This document shows, one piece after another, positions 24,272 through 33,155 of a stretch of 64,000 nt of DNA. The translations under genes were made by a program, and so were the position numbers. The DNA comes from Caulobacter sp. CCUG 60055. GTDB taxonomy: Bacteria; Pseudomonadota; Alphaproteobacteria; Caulobacterales; Caulobacteraceae. Under the pieces are notes generated by a model. The model searched no databases. It had not been told where the DNA came from and saw only the letters and a list, made by a program, of their open reading frames with translations. The stretch's first letter is position 1. The number at the start of each line of letters is the position of its first letter. The stretch is from contig NZ_PUIC01000005.1 in NCBI RefSeq assembly GCF_022750545.1, positions 62,001 through 126,000 on the forward strand, read 5' to 3'.

Positions 24272-26662
24272 TCAGAACCGCGCGTCGATCCTCACATAGT
24301 ACTGCCCGCCGTTGACGTCGTAAGGCGAGTTGCGGGAGTAGACGAGCCCGCGGCTGGCCTGGAAGGTGGCCTTGTCGGGATAGGTGTCGAACAGGTTCTC
24401 GGCCCCCAGCCGCACCGAGACGCGGTCCGACACCGCATAGGTGGCCGAGGCGTCGAAATAGGTGACGCCGCCGAACTGCTGGAAGATCTCGCCGCCGGTG
24501 ACGCCGGTCGAGTCCGTCCACGAACCGTAGTAGCGCGCGCGGCCCAGCAGGGTCAGCTTGCCCATCGTGTAGGTGGCCGAGGCCGAGGCGTTGTGCTGGG
24601 GGATGCCCTCCTCGAACAACCGCCGCTGGGTGGGATTGGTGGTCAGCGAGCCGTTGGTGACCTCGGTCTCGTTGTAGCTGTAGCTGGCGGTCAGGTTCAG
24701 CCGGCCCGGGCCGAGCGTGCGGACATAGCCGCCGACCAGATCGATCCCGCGGGTGCGGGTGTCGAAGTCGTTGGTGTAAAAGTTGACCTGGGTGAAGTCG
24801 CCGCCGCCGGCGATGCCCTGGGCGATCAGCGCCGCCCGGATCTGCGGCGTGACGACGACGGTCGACGAGACGCTGAAGCGCTTGGCGACGTCGACCTGAT
24901 AGAGGTCCACCGAGCCGGTGAAGCCGAAGTCGGTCCGCCACACCAACCCGCCCGTCAGGGTCTCGGAGGTCTCAGGCCGCAGCGGCTTGGCGCCCAGGAA
25001 GGCGGCCACGGGGTTCAGCGGCGACAGCCGCCCGTTGGTGAACACCTGCAAGGTCACCGTGTCGAGGCCCTGCGAGGTGCTGGTCGAGAACAGCTGGCCC
25101 GGCGTCGGGGCGCGGAAGCCGGTGGAGTAGGCGGCGCGCACCGCGATCTGCGGCGTCACGGCGTAGCGCATGGCGATCTTGCCGTTGGTGGTGTCGCCGA
25201 ACTGGTCGAAGTGCTCGGTGCGCAGCGCGAGGTCGACGCTCCACTTGGCGGTCAGGTTGGTCTGGGCGTCGACATAGCCGGCGAAGCTCTCCTGGTCCCA
25301 CTTGCCCGCCTGCTGCGGGTTGTAGCCGGGGAAGCCGTTGGACTGGGGCGCCAGGCCGGCGGCCGCGCCCGGGCCCACCGCGTAGGAGGCCGGGTCGCCC
25401 GTCTCGATCTGGTAGGTCTCCAGCCGCCGCTCGGCGCCGAAGGCGATGTTGATCGGCTCGGGCAGGGGCGACAGCGACAGGCGATAGACCGCGTCGGCGT
25501 TGAGGTTGAACTCGGTCTGGGTCAAGCGGCCCAGGTTGAACGAGGTCGGGCTGTTCGGCCCCAGCGAGGCGTTGATCGAATTGTTCAGGAAGAAGCGGCT
25601 GCTGTTCTCGCCGTAGGAGGCGCTGAGGTCCCAGGTGAACCGCTCCGAGCCGCCCCGGCGCACGCCGCCGACCACCTGGTAGTCCGTCGCCCGGATGCCC
25701 TCGCGCGGGGTGAAGCCGGTCGGGTAGATCTTGTTGAGGTCGAAGCCTGGGAACACCGGGGTGATCTTGTAGACGCTGGTGTTGGTGGCGGGGTTGCGCC
25801 AGTTGATGTCGTTGAGGCCGTCGCTCTTGACGTAGGTGCCGAAGCCGTAGGCTTCGATCCCGCCGCCCAGCGGCTTGGCCGCGTCGAAGGCGAAGCGCGT
25901 CGCCGTCAGCTCGGGGTCGCCCCAGCGCTGCACCGGATTGGGGATGGTCAGCGTCGGGTTGGCGGCCTGGAAAGCGATGGCGTCCGGCCGCTGGTTCGAG
26001 CGCGAGGTGGGGTCGCCGTGCGAATACTCCACGGTGGCGACCAGATGGCCGTCGCCGCCCAGCGCGGTCCCGCCGCGCACGCCGACCTGATAGCCGGCGC
26101 CGTCGCCGAGATAGCGCTTGGAGGCCTGGGCGTAGGCCGAAAGGCCGGGCTTTGTGTCGAGGATGATGTTGATGACGCCGGCGATGGCGTCGGCGCCGTA
26201 CTGGGCCGAGGCCCCGTCGCGCAGCACCTCGACGTGGCCGATGGCGTAGTTCGGGATCTGGGCGAGGTCGGCGGCCTGCGAGCCGTTGACGCCGATGAAG
26301 GCCGAGCGGTGGAAGCGCTTGCCGTTCACCAGCACCAGGGTCATGTCCGGCGACAGGTTGTTCAGCGAGGCCGGGCGGATGAACTGCAGGCCGTCAGAGG
26401 TCGGCAGCCGCTTGACGTCGAACGACGGGATCAGCTGGGCCAGGCTCTCGGCGAGCTGGTTGGTGGCCCCCGACTGGATGGCCGACTTCGACAGCACGTC
26501 GACCGGCGACAGGGCCGTGAACTGGGTCTGGGCGGGCTCACGCGTGCCGGTGACGATGACCTCGTCCACCGCGGAGACCGCCTCCTGGGCCAGCGCCGCG
26601 CCGGGCGCGCCGAGGATCAGGCACGACATGGCCGCGCCGGCGAACAGAACTACTCGAAACAT
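24272..26662 (-). CDS. TonB-dependent outer-membrane receptor
   Basis: A 796-residue TBDR with signal peptide (about 1-25), TonB-box region VDEVIVTGTRE, plug motifs LVLVNGKRFHRSAF, VEVLRDGASAQYGADAIAGVINI, and a barrel ending YYVRIDARF. The plug style (Q-Y-G-x-D-A-I-A-G-V) is typical of vitamin/siderophore-like or peptide TBDRs. It leads a two-gene unit with the Tat-exported class V PLP enzyme, hinting at an amino-acid or peptide-derived ligand (inference). A hairpin overlaps its ribosome-binding region (26671-26686). Confidence 0.92.
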   Translation of the reverse strand: MFRVVLFAGAAMSCLILGAPGAALAQEAVSAVDEVIVTGTREPAQTQFTALSPVDVLSKSAIQSGATNQLAESLAQLIPSFDVKRLPTSDGLQFIRPASLNNLSPDMTLVLVNGKRFHRSAFIGVNGSQAADLAQIPNYAIGHVEVLRDGASAQYGADAIAGVINIILDTKPGLSAYAQASKRYLGDGAGYQVGVRGGTALGGDGHLVATVEYSHGDPTSRSNQRPDAIAFQAANPTLTIPNPVQRWGDPELTATRFAFDAAKPLGGGIEAYGFGTYVKSDGLNDINWRNPATNTSVYKITPVFPGFDLNKIYPTGFTPREGIRATDYQVVGGVRRGGSERFTWDLSASYGENSSRFFLNNSINASLGPNSPTSFNLGRLTQTEFNLNADAVYRLSLSPLPEPINIAFGAERRLETYQIETGDPASYAVGPGAAAGLAPQSNGFPGYNPQQAGKWDQESFAGYVDAQTNLTAKWSVDLALRTEHFDQFGDTTNGKIAMRYAVTPQIAVRAAYSTGFRAPTPGQLFSTSTSQGLDTVTLQVFTNGRLSPLNPVAAFLGAKPLRPETSETLTGGLVWRTDFGFTGSVDLYQVDVAKRFSVSSTVVVTPQIRAALIAQGIAGGGDFTQVNFYTNDFDTRTRGIDLVGGYVRTLGPGRLNLTASYSYNETEVTNGSLTTNPTQRRLFEEGIPQHNASASATYTMGKLTLLGRARYYGSWTDSTGVTGGEIFQQFGGVTYFDASATYAVSDRVSVRLGAENLFDTYPDKATFQASRGLVYSRNSPYDVNGGQYYVRIDARF

Positions 26663-26670
26663 GCACCACC

Positions 26671-26686
26671 CCCGTCATTTGACGGG
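26671..26686 (-). promoter_or_regulatory. Inverted repeat touching the TBDR ribosome-binding site
   Basis: CCCGTCA-TT-TGACGGG (7-bp arms) lies 9 nt upstream of the TBDR ATG. In the transcript the 3' arm merges with GGGGGTGG, the only Shine-Dalgarno-like stretch for this start. It could be a repressor operator or an RNA hairpin that limits translation. Confidence 0.42.
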
Positions 26687-26791
26687 CCTTGCAGCTAGTC
26701 GTGCAGCGCGACGGATAGATGACGGTGGAGTGAAGTTTCCAACTCAACCGGCGAAGGCGGCCCGGCCGCGCAACCCCAGGTCCGCGCACGG

Positions 26792-27916
26792 CTACCGGGG
26801 GCTGAATTCCGCAGGCGTCGAGGCGAGCCAGCGCCAGCCGGCCAGGGCGCCGTAAACGAGAATCTGGGCGACCAGGGCGGTCAGCTCCGGCGCGACCTCG
26901 CCCAGGCTCGCCCCCATCTGGTTCAACTTGACCATGGCCTCGATGCCCGGCGTCGAGGGGATGATCCAGGCGGCGGCGGCCAGCGGGGCCGGCATGGCCG
27001 ACAGCGGCCACGACAGGCCGCTGAGGAAGAACAGCGGCGCCGAGATCGAGGCCAGGATCTGGGTCGACCGCTCCGGCCGGTCGAAGAAACCGCCGACGAA
27101 CAGGGCCATCAGCACGATCGCCGGGACGTAGAGCAGCGCGCAGACCAGCATGCCGAGGAAGTTCCCGCCCCGGGGATAGTCCTGGAACCAGAAGACGAAG
27201 CCGACATAGAACAGGGTCGAGGCCATCCCCAGCAGCGAGAAGGCGGCGACCGTCCCGGCGAAGGCCGCCGGCGTGCGCGGGCCCCGCCTCTCCTGGCGCC
27301 AGCCGGCCGCCAGCATCACCACGCCGAACAGCAAGGTCTGGTGGACGATGAGGATCGCCACGCCCGAGACCGCATAGCTGCCGTAGCCCTCGCGGGTGTT
27401 GAACATCGGCCTTTGCACCACGCGCGCCGGCGTCAGGCTCTGCAGGCCGATCGCCCTGGCCGGCGGCCCCAGCGCCTCTTCCATCGCCCCGGCCAGCACC
27501 GACCGCAGGGCCGCCCCCGCCGCGCTGGCCCGCACGAGGTAGGCGCCGTTGACGAAGATGGCGAGGCCGCCCGGCGTCGCGCCGGTCAGCACGCCGCGCT
27601 CCAGGTCGGGCGGGATGTAGACCACGGCGTCGACCTCGCGCCGCTCCAGCAGGTCGCGGGCTTCGCTGAAGTTCCCGCCCACCTGGGCCACCCGCACGCC
27701 GCGGGCGGCCGAGATGTCGCGGATCAGGGCGCGGCTGACCGCCGAACCGTCCATGTCGACCACCGCCAGCGGAATCTGGGTCGCCGTCTGATGCTGATAG
27801 GCCAGCGGGTAGTAGAAGGCGTAGGCGAACACCGCCAGGATCAGGATCGAGAACACCGCCCGCCGGGCCATGATCTCGCGCCAGACGGCGGCGAAGGCCT
27901 GGGCGAACGCCGTCAT
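26792..27916 (-). CDS. ABC-2 type permease (second of a pair)
   Basis: A 374-residue membrane protein of the YbhR/YhhJ class: one N-terminal transmembrane segment (about 20-40), a large periplasmic loop (about 41-170, including PLAVVDMDGSAVSRALI), then five hydrophobic segments, with the family-typical FFLSGLSWPLSAMP near residue 300. The ATG overlaps the stop of the first permease by 4 bp. It forms an exporter with the HlyD and TolC proteins of the operon. No ATP-binding gene is present in the cluster, so energy coupling is unexplained. Confidence 0.9.
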   Translation of the reverse strand: MTAFAQAFAAVWREIMARRAVFSILILAVFAYAFYYPLAYQHQTATQIPLAVVDMDGSAVSRALIRDISAARGVRVAQVGGNFSEARDLLERREVDAVVYIPPDLERGVLTGATPGGLAIFVNGAYLVRASAAGAALRSVLAGAMEEALGPPARAIGLQSLTPARVVQRPMFNTREGYGSYAVSGVAILIVHQTLLFGVVMLAAGWRQERRGPRTPAAFAGTVAAFSLLGMASTLFYVGFVFWFQDYPRGGNFLGMLVCALLYVPAIVLMALFVGGFFDRPERSTQILASISAPLFFLSGLSWPLSAMPAPLAAAAWIIPSTPGIEAMVKLNQMGASLGEVAPELTALVAQILVYGALAGWRWLASTPAEFSPR

Positions 27917-29094
27917 CGGCCGGCCTCCGCGGCGCGGGCGTCCATCGCCGGCGCCGCGCCCCGTTCGCCGGCGCGCCGGACGACCAGCAGCGACGCCAGG
28001 GCGAAAGCCCCGACCGCGAAGGCGGCGAGCGTCCCCAAGGCGGCGAACGAGGCCGAGGCCGGCGAGCCCATGAACATCTGCTCCATCTGCACCTCGACAT
28101 AGGCGGTGTAGGGCAGCGCTCGGCTCCAGACCTGGGTGAACAGCGGCGCGTCGATGGTCGGCAGGGTGGCGTTGGAGAAGGTGATGGCCGGACCGCCGTA
28201 GACCGCCGCCGCCGAAAGCGCCGTCGCCACGTCGCGGACCAGCAGGGTGACGGCGGCGGCGATGGCGGCGTAGGCGGCGTAGAGCAGCAGCTGGGCCAGG
28301 GCCAGCACCGCCACGCTTCCGTGCACGCCCCAGCCGCGCACGCCGCACAGCCAGCCGACGCCGATCAGGTTCCAGGCCGTGAACACCAGCACATAGGGGG
28401 CGAGCTTGCCGGCCAGGGCCGGAACGGCCTCGGCCGGCCGCCCAGGCCAGGCCAGAACCCGCCCTCGGAACTCGCGCCCGACCGCCGCGACCACCGCGCA
28501 GCTCATCATCAGGTGCAGCACGCCCGGCTGCAGCAGCGCCTCCAGGAACCACTCGTAGCTGAGCTGCGGATTGAACAGGATGGTCGACTGCACCTTGGGG
28601 GCCGTGACGCGGGCGAAGGGGATGTTGCGCGTCCGGGCGATCTCGGGGGTCATGTGCGCGGCCGCCCCCTGCACCGCCGCGTCCGCGCCCATCGAGGCCA
28701 GGGCGCCGAGCGAGTAGAAGGCGGCGTTCTGATAGACGAACACCGTCGCCTGCCGGCCGGCCAGGATCTCGCGCTCGGCATGGTCGGGCACATAGACCAC
28801 CGCCCAGACCCGGCCGGCGCGCAACCCGTCCCAGGCGGCCTGGAGGTCGGCCGGCGCGCTGGCGACGCGGATCTGCGAGGCGGCGTCGAGGTTGCGCCCG
28901 ACCTGCCGGCTGAAGGCCGAGCGGTCCTGGTCGACGAAGGCCACCGGCAGCCGCTGGGCGACGCTGCCGACGAACATCCAGCCCAGCACGACCAGCGTGA
29001 CCAGCGGCCCGACGACGATCAGCCCCAGGTCCCACGGGCTGCGGCGCAGCCAGGCCGCCTCGCGCCGGAACGCCTTGAGGAAGGCCCCCGCCAT
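27913..29094 (-). CDS. ABC-2 type permease (first of a pair)
   Basis: A 393-residue permease with the same plan as its neighbour: transmembrane segment at about 22-44, a periplasmic domain (LPVAFVDQDRSAFSRQVGRNLDAA) and five C-terminal segments with ITFSNATLPTIDAPLFTQVWSRALPYT. The sequence differs clearly from the second permease, suggesting a heterodimer. It starts 1 nt after the HlyD stop and overlaps the next gene by 4 bp. It probably exports a hydrophobic compound or drug; the substrate is unknown. Confidence 0.9.
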   Translation of the reverse strand: MAGAFLKAFRREAAWLRRSPWDLGLIVVGPLVTLVVLGWMFVGSVAQRLPVAFVDQDRSAFSRQVGRNLDAASQIRVASAPADLQAAWDGLRAGRVWAVVYVPDHAEREILAGRQATVFVYQNAAFYSLGALASMGADAAVQGAAAHMTPEIARTRNIPFARVTAPKVQSTILFNPQLSYEWFLEALLQPGVLHLMMSCAVVAAVGREFRGRVLAWPGRPAEAVPALAGKLAPYVLVFTAWNLIGVGWLCGVRGWGVHGSVAVLALAQLLLYAAYAAIAAAVTLLVRDVATALSAAAVYGGPAITFSNATLPTIDAPLFTQVWSRALPYTAYVEVQMEQMFMGSPASASFAALGTLAAFAVGAFALASLLVVRRAGERGAAPAMDARAAEAGR

Positions 29095-29095
29095 C

Positions 29096-30160
29096 CTACT
29101 GCGGCCAGGCGAACAGGACGCTCATTCCCGGCCGCAGCCCGGCCGTCGGCTCGACCGGCCGCGCCCGCACCTCGAAGGCGCGGATGTCGTAGCCGCGCGA
29201 CTGGCGGGTGGCCCGCCAGGTGGCGAAGTCGCCCTGGGGGCTGATGTAGTCGACCTTGAAGCGCACGCCCTTGCGGTCGAGGGCCGGGACGTCGCCGGTC
29301 AGCACCTGCCCCATGCGCAGGCCGTGGAACTGGTCCTCGCGCACGTTCAGGGTCACCCACTGCTCGTGCAGGTCGACCAGGGTGAAGATCGGGAAGGCCA
29401 GGGGCGCCAGCTCGCCGCCATTGACCATCCGCTTGGCGATCTCGCCGTCGCGCGGGGCGGTCAGCTGGGTCTCGCCGCGCAGCGAGGCGGCCTCCTGCAC
29501 GCCGGCCTTGGCGATCTGCACCTGGGCGGCGGCGACCGCCTTCTCCTCGGCCGTCGCCCCGCGCACCGCCTTCTCGTACTGCTGGCGGGAGGCCTCGGCG
29601 TTGCGGGCGCTGGCGTCGCGGGCGGCCAGGGCCTCGTCGCGCCGCTGGGCGGGGACGACGCCCTCGCGATAGAGGTTGTTGGTCCGCTCGTAGGTCTTGC
29701 CCGCCAGGTCGGCGGCGGCGACGGCGGCCTGCCAGACGGCGCGCAGGCTGGCGACGTCCTCGACCCGCGCGCCCTTCTCGGCCTTGGTCTGCACGGCCTG
29801 GGCCCCGGACAACGCCCCCTGGGCCTGCTCGGTCTTGGCGTCGAGCTCCGGGCTGGACAGCACCACCAGCGGCTGGCCCGCCCTCACCGCCTCCCCTTCG
29901 TGGACCAGCAGGCGCTCGACCCGCGACAGCGGCAGCTTGGTGGCGATGGTCAGGGTCTCGGCCTCCATCACCCCCTGGATCTGGTCCGGCGGCGCGCGAT
30001 AGGCCAGCCACAGGCCGACGACGATGATCACGACGACGGCGCCCGCCCCGACGATCAGCGCCAGCCGCCGGCCGCCGCCGGAACGGGCCGGCGCCGGCCC
30101 GGAGGGCGGGGGCGCGGGCGGCCGAGGAGCGGATAGCGCGGGGCTGGCGGCGTCGCTCAT
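29096..30160 (-). CDS. HlyD/EmrA-family membrane-fusion adaptor
   Basis: A 354-residue periplasmic adaptor: proline-rich cytoplasmic N-terminus, one transmembrane anchor (about 33-54), a lipoyl/barrel-sandwich half-motif (TKLPLSRVERLLVHEGEAVRAGQPL), a long alpha-helical hairpin (about 115-215) and the second lipoyl half with LTAPRDGEIAKRMVNGGELA. It links the inner-membrane permeases to the TolC-like channel. ATGA overlap with the upstream TolC gene and 1-nt spacing to the permease show a tight operon. Confidence 0.92.
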   Translation of the reverse strand: MSDAASPALSAPRPPAPPPSGPAPARSGGGRRLALIVGAGAVVVIIVVGLWLAYRAPPDQIQGVMEAETLTIATKLPLSRVERLLVHEGEAVRAGQPLVVLSSPELDAKTEQAQGALSGAQAVQTKAEKGARVEDVASLRAVWQAAVAAADLAGKTYERTNNLYREGVVPAQRRDEALAARDASARNAEASRQQYEKAVRGATAEEKAVAAAQVQIAKAGVQEAASLRGETQLTAPRDGEIAKRMVNGGELAPLAFPIFTLVDLHEQWVTLNVREDQFHGLRMGQVLTGDVPALDRKGVRFKVDYISPQGDFATWRATRQSRGYDIRAFEVRARPVEPTAGLRPGMSVLFAWPQ

Positions 30161-31698
30161 GGTCCCACCTTGTCGGCTGTCTTGATGTAGTCGGCGTAGT
30201 CGGCCAGCCGGCCGCTGGCGGCCAGCAGCTGGGCCAGCGCCAGGTCGTATTCGTAGGCCGCCGCCGCCCGCTGGGTTTCGGCGACGCTGAGCGCCACGCG
30301 GGCGTCCACCACCTCGGCCGCCGTCGCCTGCCCTTCGCGGAAGGCCAGGTCGTTGACCCGCACGCTCTCGCGCGCCGCCTCGATGTTCACGGCCAGCAGC
30401 CCGTACTGGCGGCGAGCGGTCTCGGCCTGGCCCCGGGCGCGGACGACGGCCGTCTCCAGCGCGGCGCGGGCGGCGTCGACGGCCGAGTCGGCCTGGCGCA
30501 CGCGCTGGCGGGCGGCGCTGACCGCCTTGCCCCGATTGAGGCCGGAGAACAGGGTGTAGTGCACGCCGAGCCCGACGATCCAGTCCGGCTCGACCAGCAG
30601 GGCGTCGCCGCGGTTGAGGTTGTATTCGGCGAAGCCGTAGACGCTCGGCCGCTGGGCGGCCTGGGCGGCGCGCACGCCCTGCCGGGCCTGGTCGCGCACC
30701 GCGTCGAGCTTGCGCAGCAGCGGCTGGCCGGCCAGGGCGGCGTCGACGAACTCGCGCTCGGGACCGATCGGCCGGGCGTTGACGAACATCGGCGTCGCCG
30801 GGGCCACCCCCGCCGGCTCGCGCAGCAGGATGGCCAGGCTCGACCGGGCGGTGGCGTACTGGTCGACGGCCCGCTCGTACTGCCGCGCCGCCGCGTCGCG
30901 GGCGACCTGGACCTGCAGCCGCTGGGCCTTGCTGATGAAACCCTCGCGCTCCAGCTTCTCGGCGTTGCGCAGGTGCAGGTCGAAGCCGTCGCGCGTCTCG
31001 GTCGACACCCGCAGCACCTGGGCGGCGAGCTGCTGGCCGAAATAGGCCTGGACCAGCAGCAGCAGCGCTTCGTCGCCGGCGATCGTCAGCTCGGCGTCGG
31101 CCTGCCGCACGCCGGCCTTGGCCGCGTCGCGCGTCGCGTCGATCAGGCCGCCGGTGTAGAGCGGCGCCAGGGCCGCGACGGTGGGTCGGAACAGCGTCTC
31201 CTCGGTCTGCAGCCGCGCCGAGCCGGGCAGCGCCCCCAGCGCGCCCGAAACCTGCTGGTCGATCCCGGCCCCGATCTGGCCCAGCAGCCCCGGCGGCGCG
31301 CTGGGGAACTTGTCGGGCAGGGCCGCCAGGAAGCCGTCGACCGACGACTGCACCAGCTGCTTGGCTGGGTCGAGCGACAGGTCGAGGGTCTTGCGGTAGC
31401 GCAGCACCTGGGCGTCGAGGAACACCGACGGCGCGCCCAGGAGCTTGACCGCGTCGGCCTGGTCCTGGCTCGCGCGCAGTCCGGAACGGGCGGCCGCGAG
31501 GCTGTCGGAGCGGGAGAACAACCGCTCGCGCGCGGCGTCGAAGCTCAGGGACGGCCCTTCGGGCGACGGCGCGGACGAGGGCGCGGATGAAGGCGGCGGC
31601 GGCGTGGGCGGGTCGGCCGAGGCGTCCCCGCCGGCCGCGGCCAGGGCCATCGTCGCGACGGCGATCGCCGCCGTGCGTGCATCCAACCTCAACGCCAT
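30157..31698 (-). CDS. TolC-family outer-membrane efflux protein
   Basis: A 513-residue outer-membrane channel protein: signal peptide (about 1-28), a proline/serine-rich linker, and two outer-membrane-efflux-protein repeats with the expected long helices (SLAAARSGLRASQDQADAVK; YFGQQLAAQVLRVSTETRDG; YNLNRGDALLVEPDWIVGLG). It heads a four-gene operon with an HlyD adaptor and two ABC-2 permeases, so a complete envelope-spanning conduit is encoded except for the ATPase. Confidence 0.92.
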   Translation of the reverse strand: MALRLDARTAAIAVATMALAAAGGDASADPPTPPPPSSAPSSAPSPEGPSLSFDAARERLFSRSDSLAAARSGLRASQDQADAVKLLGAPSVFLDAQVLRYRKTLDLSLDPAKQLVQSSVDGFLAALPDKFPSAPPGLLGQIGAGIDQQVSGALGALPGSARLQTEETLFRPTVAALAPLYTGGLIDATRDAAKAGVRQADAELTIAGDEALLLLVQAYFGQQLAAQVLRVSTETRDGFDLHLRNAEKLEREGFISKAQRLQVQVARDAAARQYERAVDQYATARSSLAILLREPAGVAPATPMFVNARPIGPEREFVDAALAGQPLLRKLDAVRDQARQGVRAAQAAQRPSVYGFAEYNLNRGDALLVEPDWIVGLGVHYTLFSGLNRGKAVSAARQRVRQADSAVDAARAALETAVVRARGQAETARRQYGLLAVNIEAARESVRVNDLAFREGQATAAEVVDARVALSVAETQRAAAAYEYDLALAQLLAASGRLADYADYIKTADKVGP

Positions 31699-31856
31699 CT
31701 CGCCTCCGTCGCCGGGGGAGCCCTTGGGCCGATCCTGGGAGGGTGCGCCGCGTCGCCGATTCCATGCAAGCCGGCGATGGCGATTGAGGCGAAGCCGCCG
31801 CGGCGGCGTCTTGGATTCAGAAGGCGCCGCTCAGCCTTCCAGATCGAGAGCTTGCG

Positions 31857-32192
31857 ATGTTCACTCTCCTCGCCGGGGCGCTGGACTGGCTGCCCACCTT
31901 TCTCCAGGACCCGCTCCTGTTCGTGGTCATGACCGTGATCGCCTGCACCGTGCGCCCGATCTGGGCGGCGGCGATCTATGTCGCGGCCTGCGCCGTGGCG
32001 ACCAGCCTGATCGTCTCGATCCTGGGCCCGGCCGCCCACGCCGACGTCTACGACCAGTTCACGCCGACCATCGTGCTCGGCCGCTTCATGGCCGGCATGC
32101 TGCTGCTGGTGCTGATGAAGGGCGTGATCCGGGTGCTGCGCCCGCAGCCGGCCCCGGTGAGCGAACGCGTCAGGCGCCCGGTCGGTCGATAA
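31857..32192 (+). CDS. Small membrane protein, unknown function
   Basis: A 111-residue protein with three hydrophobic segments (about 4-14, 20-58 as a bipartite stretch, and 72-90) and a basic C-terminal tail (VLRPQPAPVSERVRRPVGR). I do not recognise a family. The ATG at 31857 has only a weak GAGAG ribosome-binding site. Codon use resembles its neighbours. Its last 23 bp overlap the 3' end of the convergent ECF sigma gene, which makes either the stop region or the gene itself slightly less certain. Confidence 0.6.
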   Translation: MFTLLAGALDWLPTFLQDPLLFVVMTVIACTVRPIWAAAIYVAACAVATSLIVSILGPAAHADVYDQFTPTIVLGRFMAGMLLLVLMKGVIRVLRPQPAPVSERVRRPVGR

Positions 32193-32715
32193 GCTCGGCG
32201 AGGCGACGCCGCGCCCGATAGAGGCGCATCTCCACCGCCTTGGCGCTGACGCCGAGGACGCCGGCCGCCTCTTCGTGCGACAGGCCGCCGGCCGTGGTCA
32301 GCAGCAGAGGCTCCTTGTACATCGGCGGCAGTCGGGCGACGGCCCGGTCCAGGCGCGCCAGCCGCCCCTCCCCCTCCGCATCGAACTCCGAAGCCGGAAG
32401 ATGGGCCTGCTCGGCCGCGAAGGCGCCGTGGGCCAGCCGCCGGACCAGCGCGCGGCGGCCATGGTCGCGGCACTTGTTGAGGGCGATGGCCCGCAGCCAG
32501 ACGCCGAAGCGGCGCGACGGATCGTAGCGGCCGATGGCCCGCCAGGCGGCGACGAAGCTTTCCTGCACCACGTCGTAGGCGTCGTCCCTGTCGCCGACAT
32601 AGCGCCGCACGAACGCGTAGAGGCCGGCCTTCTCCGAGCGGATCAGGGCCTCGAACGCGGCGCGGTCGCCGCCCCGCGCGCGGGTGGCGACGTCGTCGTC
32701 GGCGACGGCGCTCAC
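32170..32715 (-). CDS. ECF sigma factor of a CnrYXH-like module
   Basis: A 181-residue ECF sigma factor: region 2 (FEALIRSEKAGLYAFVRRYVGDRDDAYDVVQESFVAAWRAI; FGVWLRAIALNKCRDHGRR) and region 4 (LPPMYKEPLLLTTAGGLSHEEAAGVLGVSAKAVEMRLYRARR). It is third in a coupled set after a small membrane anti-sigma candidate and a CnrX-like periplasmic metal sensor, the same order as cnrY-cnrX-cnrH of Cupriavidus, so it should be a CnrH-type, metal-released sigma. Its ATG overlaps the CnrX-like stop by 4 bp. Confidence 0.92.
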   Translation of the reverse strand: MSAVADDDVATRARGGDRAAFEALIRSEKAGLYAFVRRYVGDRDDAYDVVQESFVAAWRAIGRYDPSRRFGVWLRAIALNKCRDHGRRALVRRLAHGAFAAEQAHLPASEFDAEGEGRLARLDRAVARLPPMYKEPLLLTTAGGLSHEEAAGVLGVSAKAVEMRLYRARRRLAELIDRPGA

Positions 32716-33155
32716 CTCGGGTCCGAGGCCAACGCTTCGGAGATCGTCTTGTCGAACCGGGCCGCCTGCTCCGGCGTCAGCACCGCGCGCATGGCCAGGA
32801 CATGCTCGATGGTCGCCTCCTGCAGCTGTCCCATGGCGGCGTGGAAACGGTCGATGGCCTTCCGGGCCTCAGGGCCGTAGGCGTGCCGCTCGCGCAGGGC
32901 GGCGGCCAGGTCGCGGTTGGCGGCCTCCATCTCGGCCTCCAGGGCCCGCCGCCTGCCGGCGAAGTCCCGCTCCAGCGTCTCGATGCGGGCGTTCTGGTCG
33001 GACGTGAGTTTCAGCTCATGATGCAGCGCCGCGTCCAGGCCCGGATGCGGCGCGGCCTGGCGCAGGCCGTACTGCACGCCGATCCAGCCGCCGACGCCGC
33101 CGGCCGCGGCGGTCAGCAGGATCGCCGCCAGGGCCAGGGGGGCGAAGCGGCTCAA
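32712..33155 (-). CDS. CnrX/NccX-like periplasmic metal sensor
   Basis: A 147-residue protein: membrane anchor (about 5-27) and a helical periplasmic sensor domain. By manual alignment to the CnrX sequence I recall, spacing of the metal ligands is kept exactly: H45 = CnrX H46, E62 = E63, H118 = H119 and M122 = M123 (EHVLAM). The remaining ligand H42 is replaced by D41. CnrX senses Ni and Co and frees the sigma factor. The start is TTG (33155), overlapping the preceding stop as TTGA; no ATG fits. ATGA overlap with the sigma gene follows. Confidence 0.87.
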   Translation of the reverse strand: MSRFAPLALAAILLTAAAGGVGGWIGVQYGLRQAAPHPGLDAALHHELKLTSDQNARIETLERDFAGRRRALEAEMEAANRDLAAALRERHAYGPEARKAIDRFHAAMGQLQEATIEHVLAMRAVLTPEQAARFDKTISEALASDPR

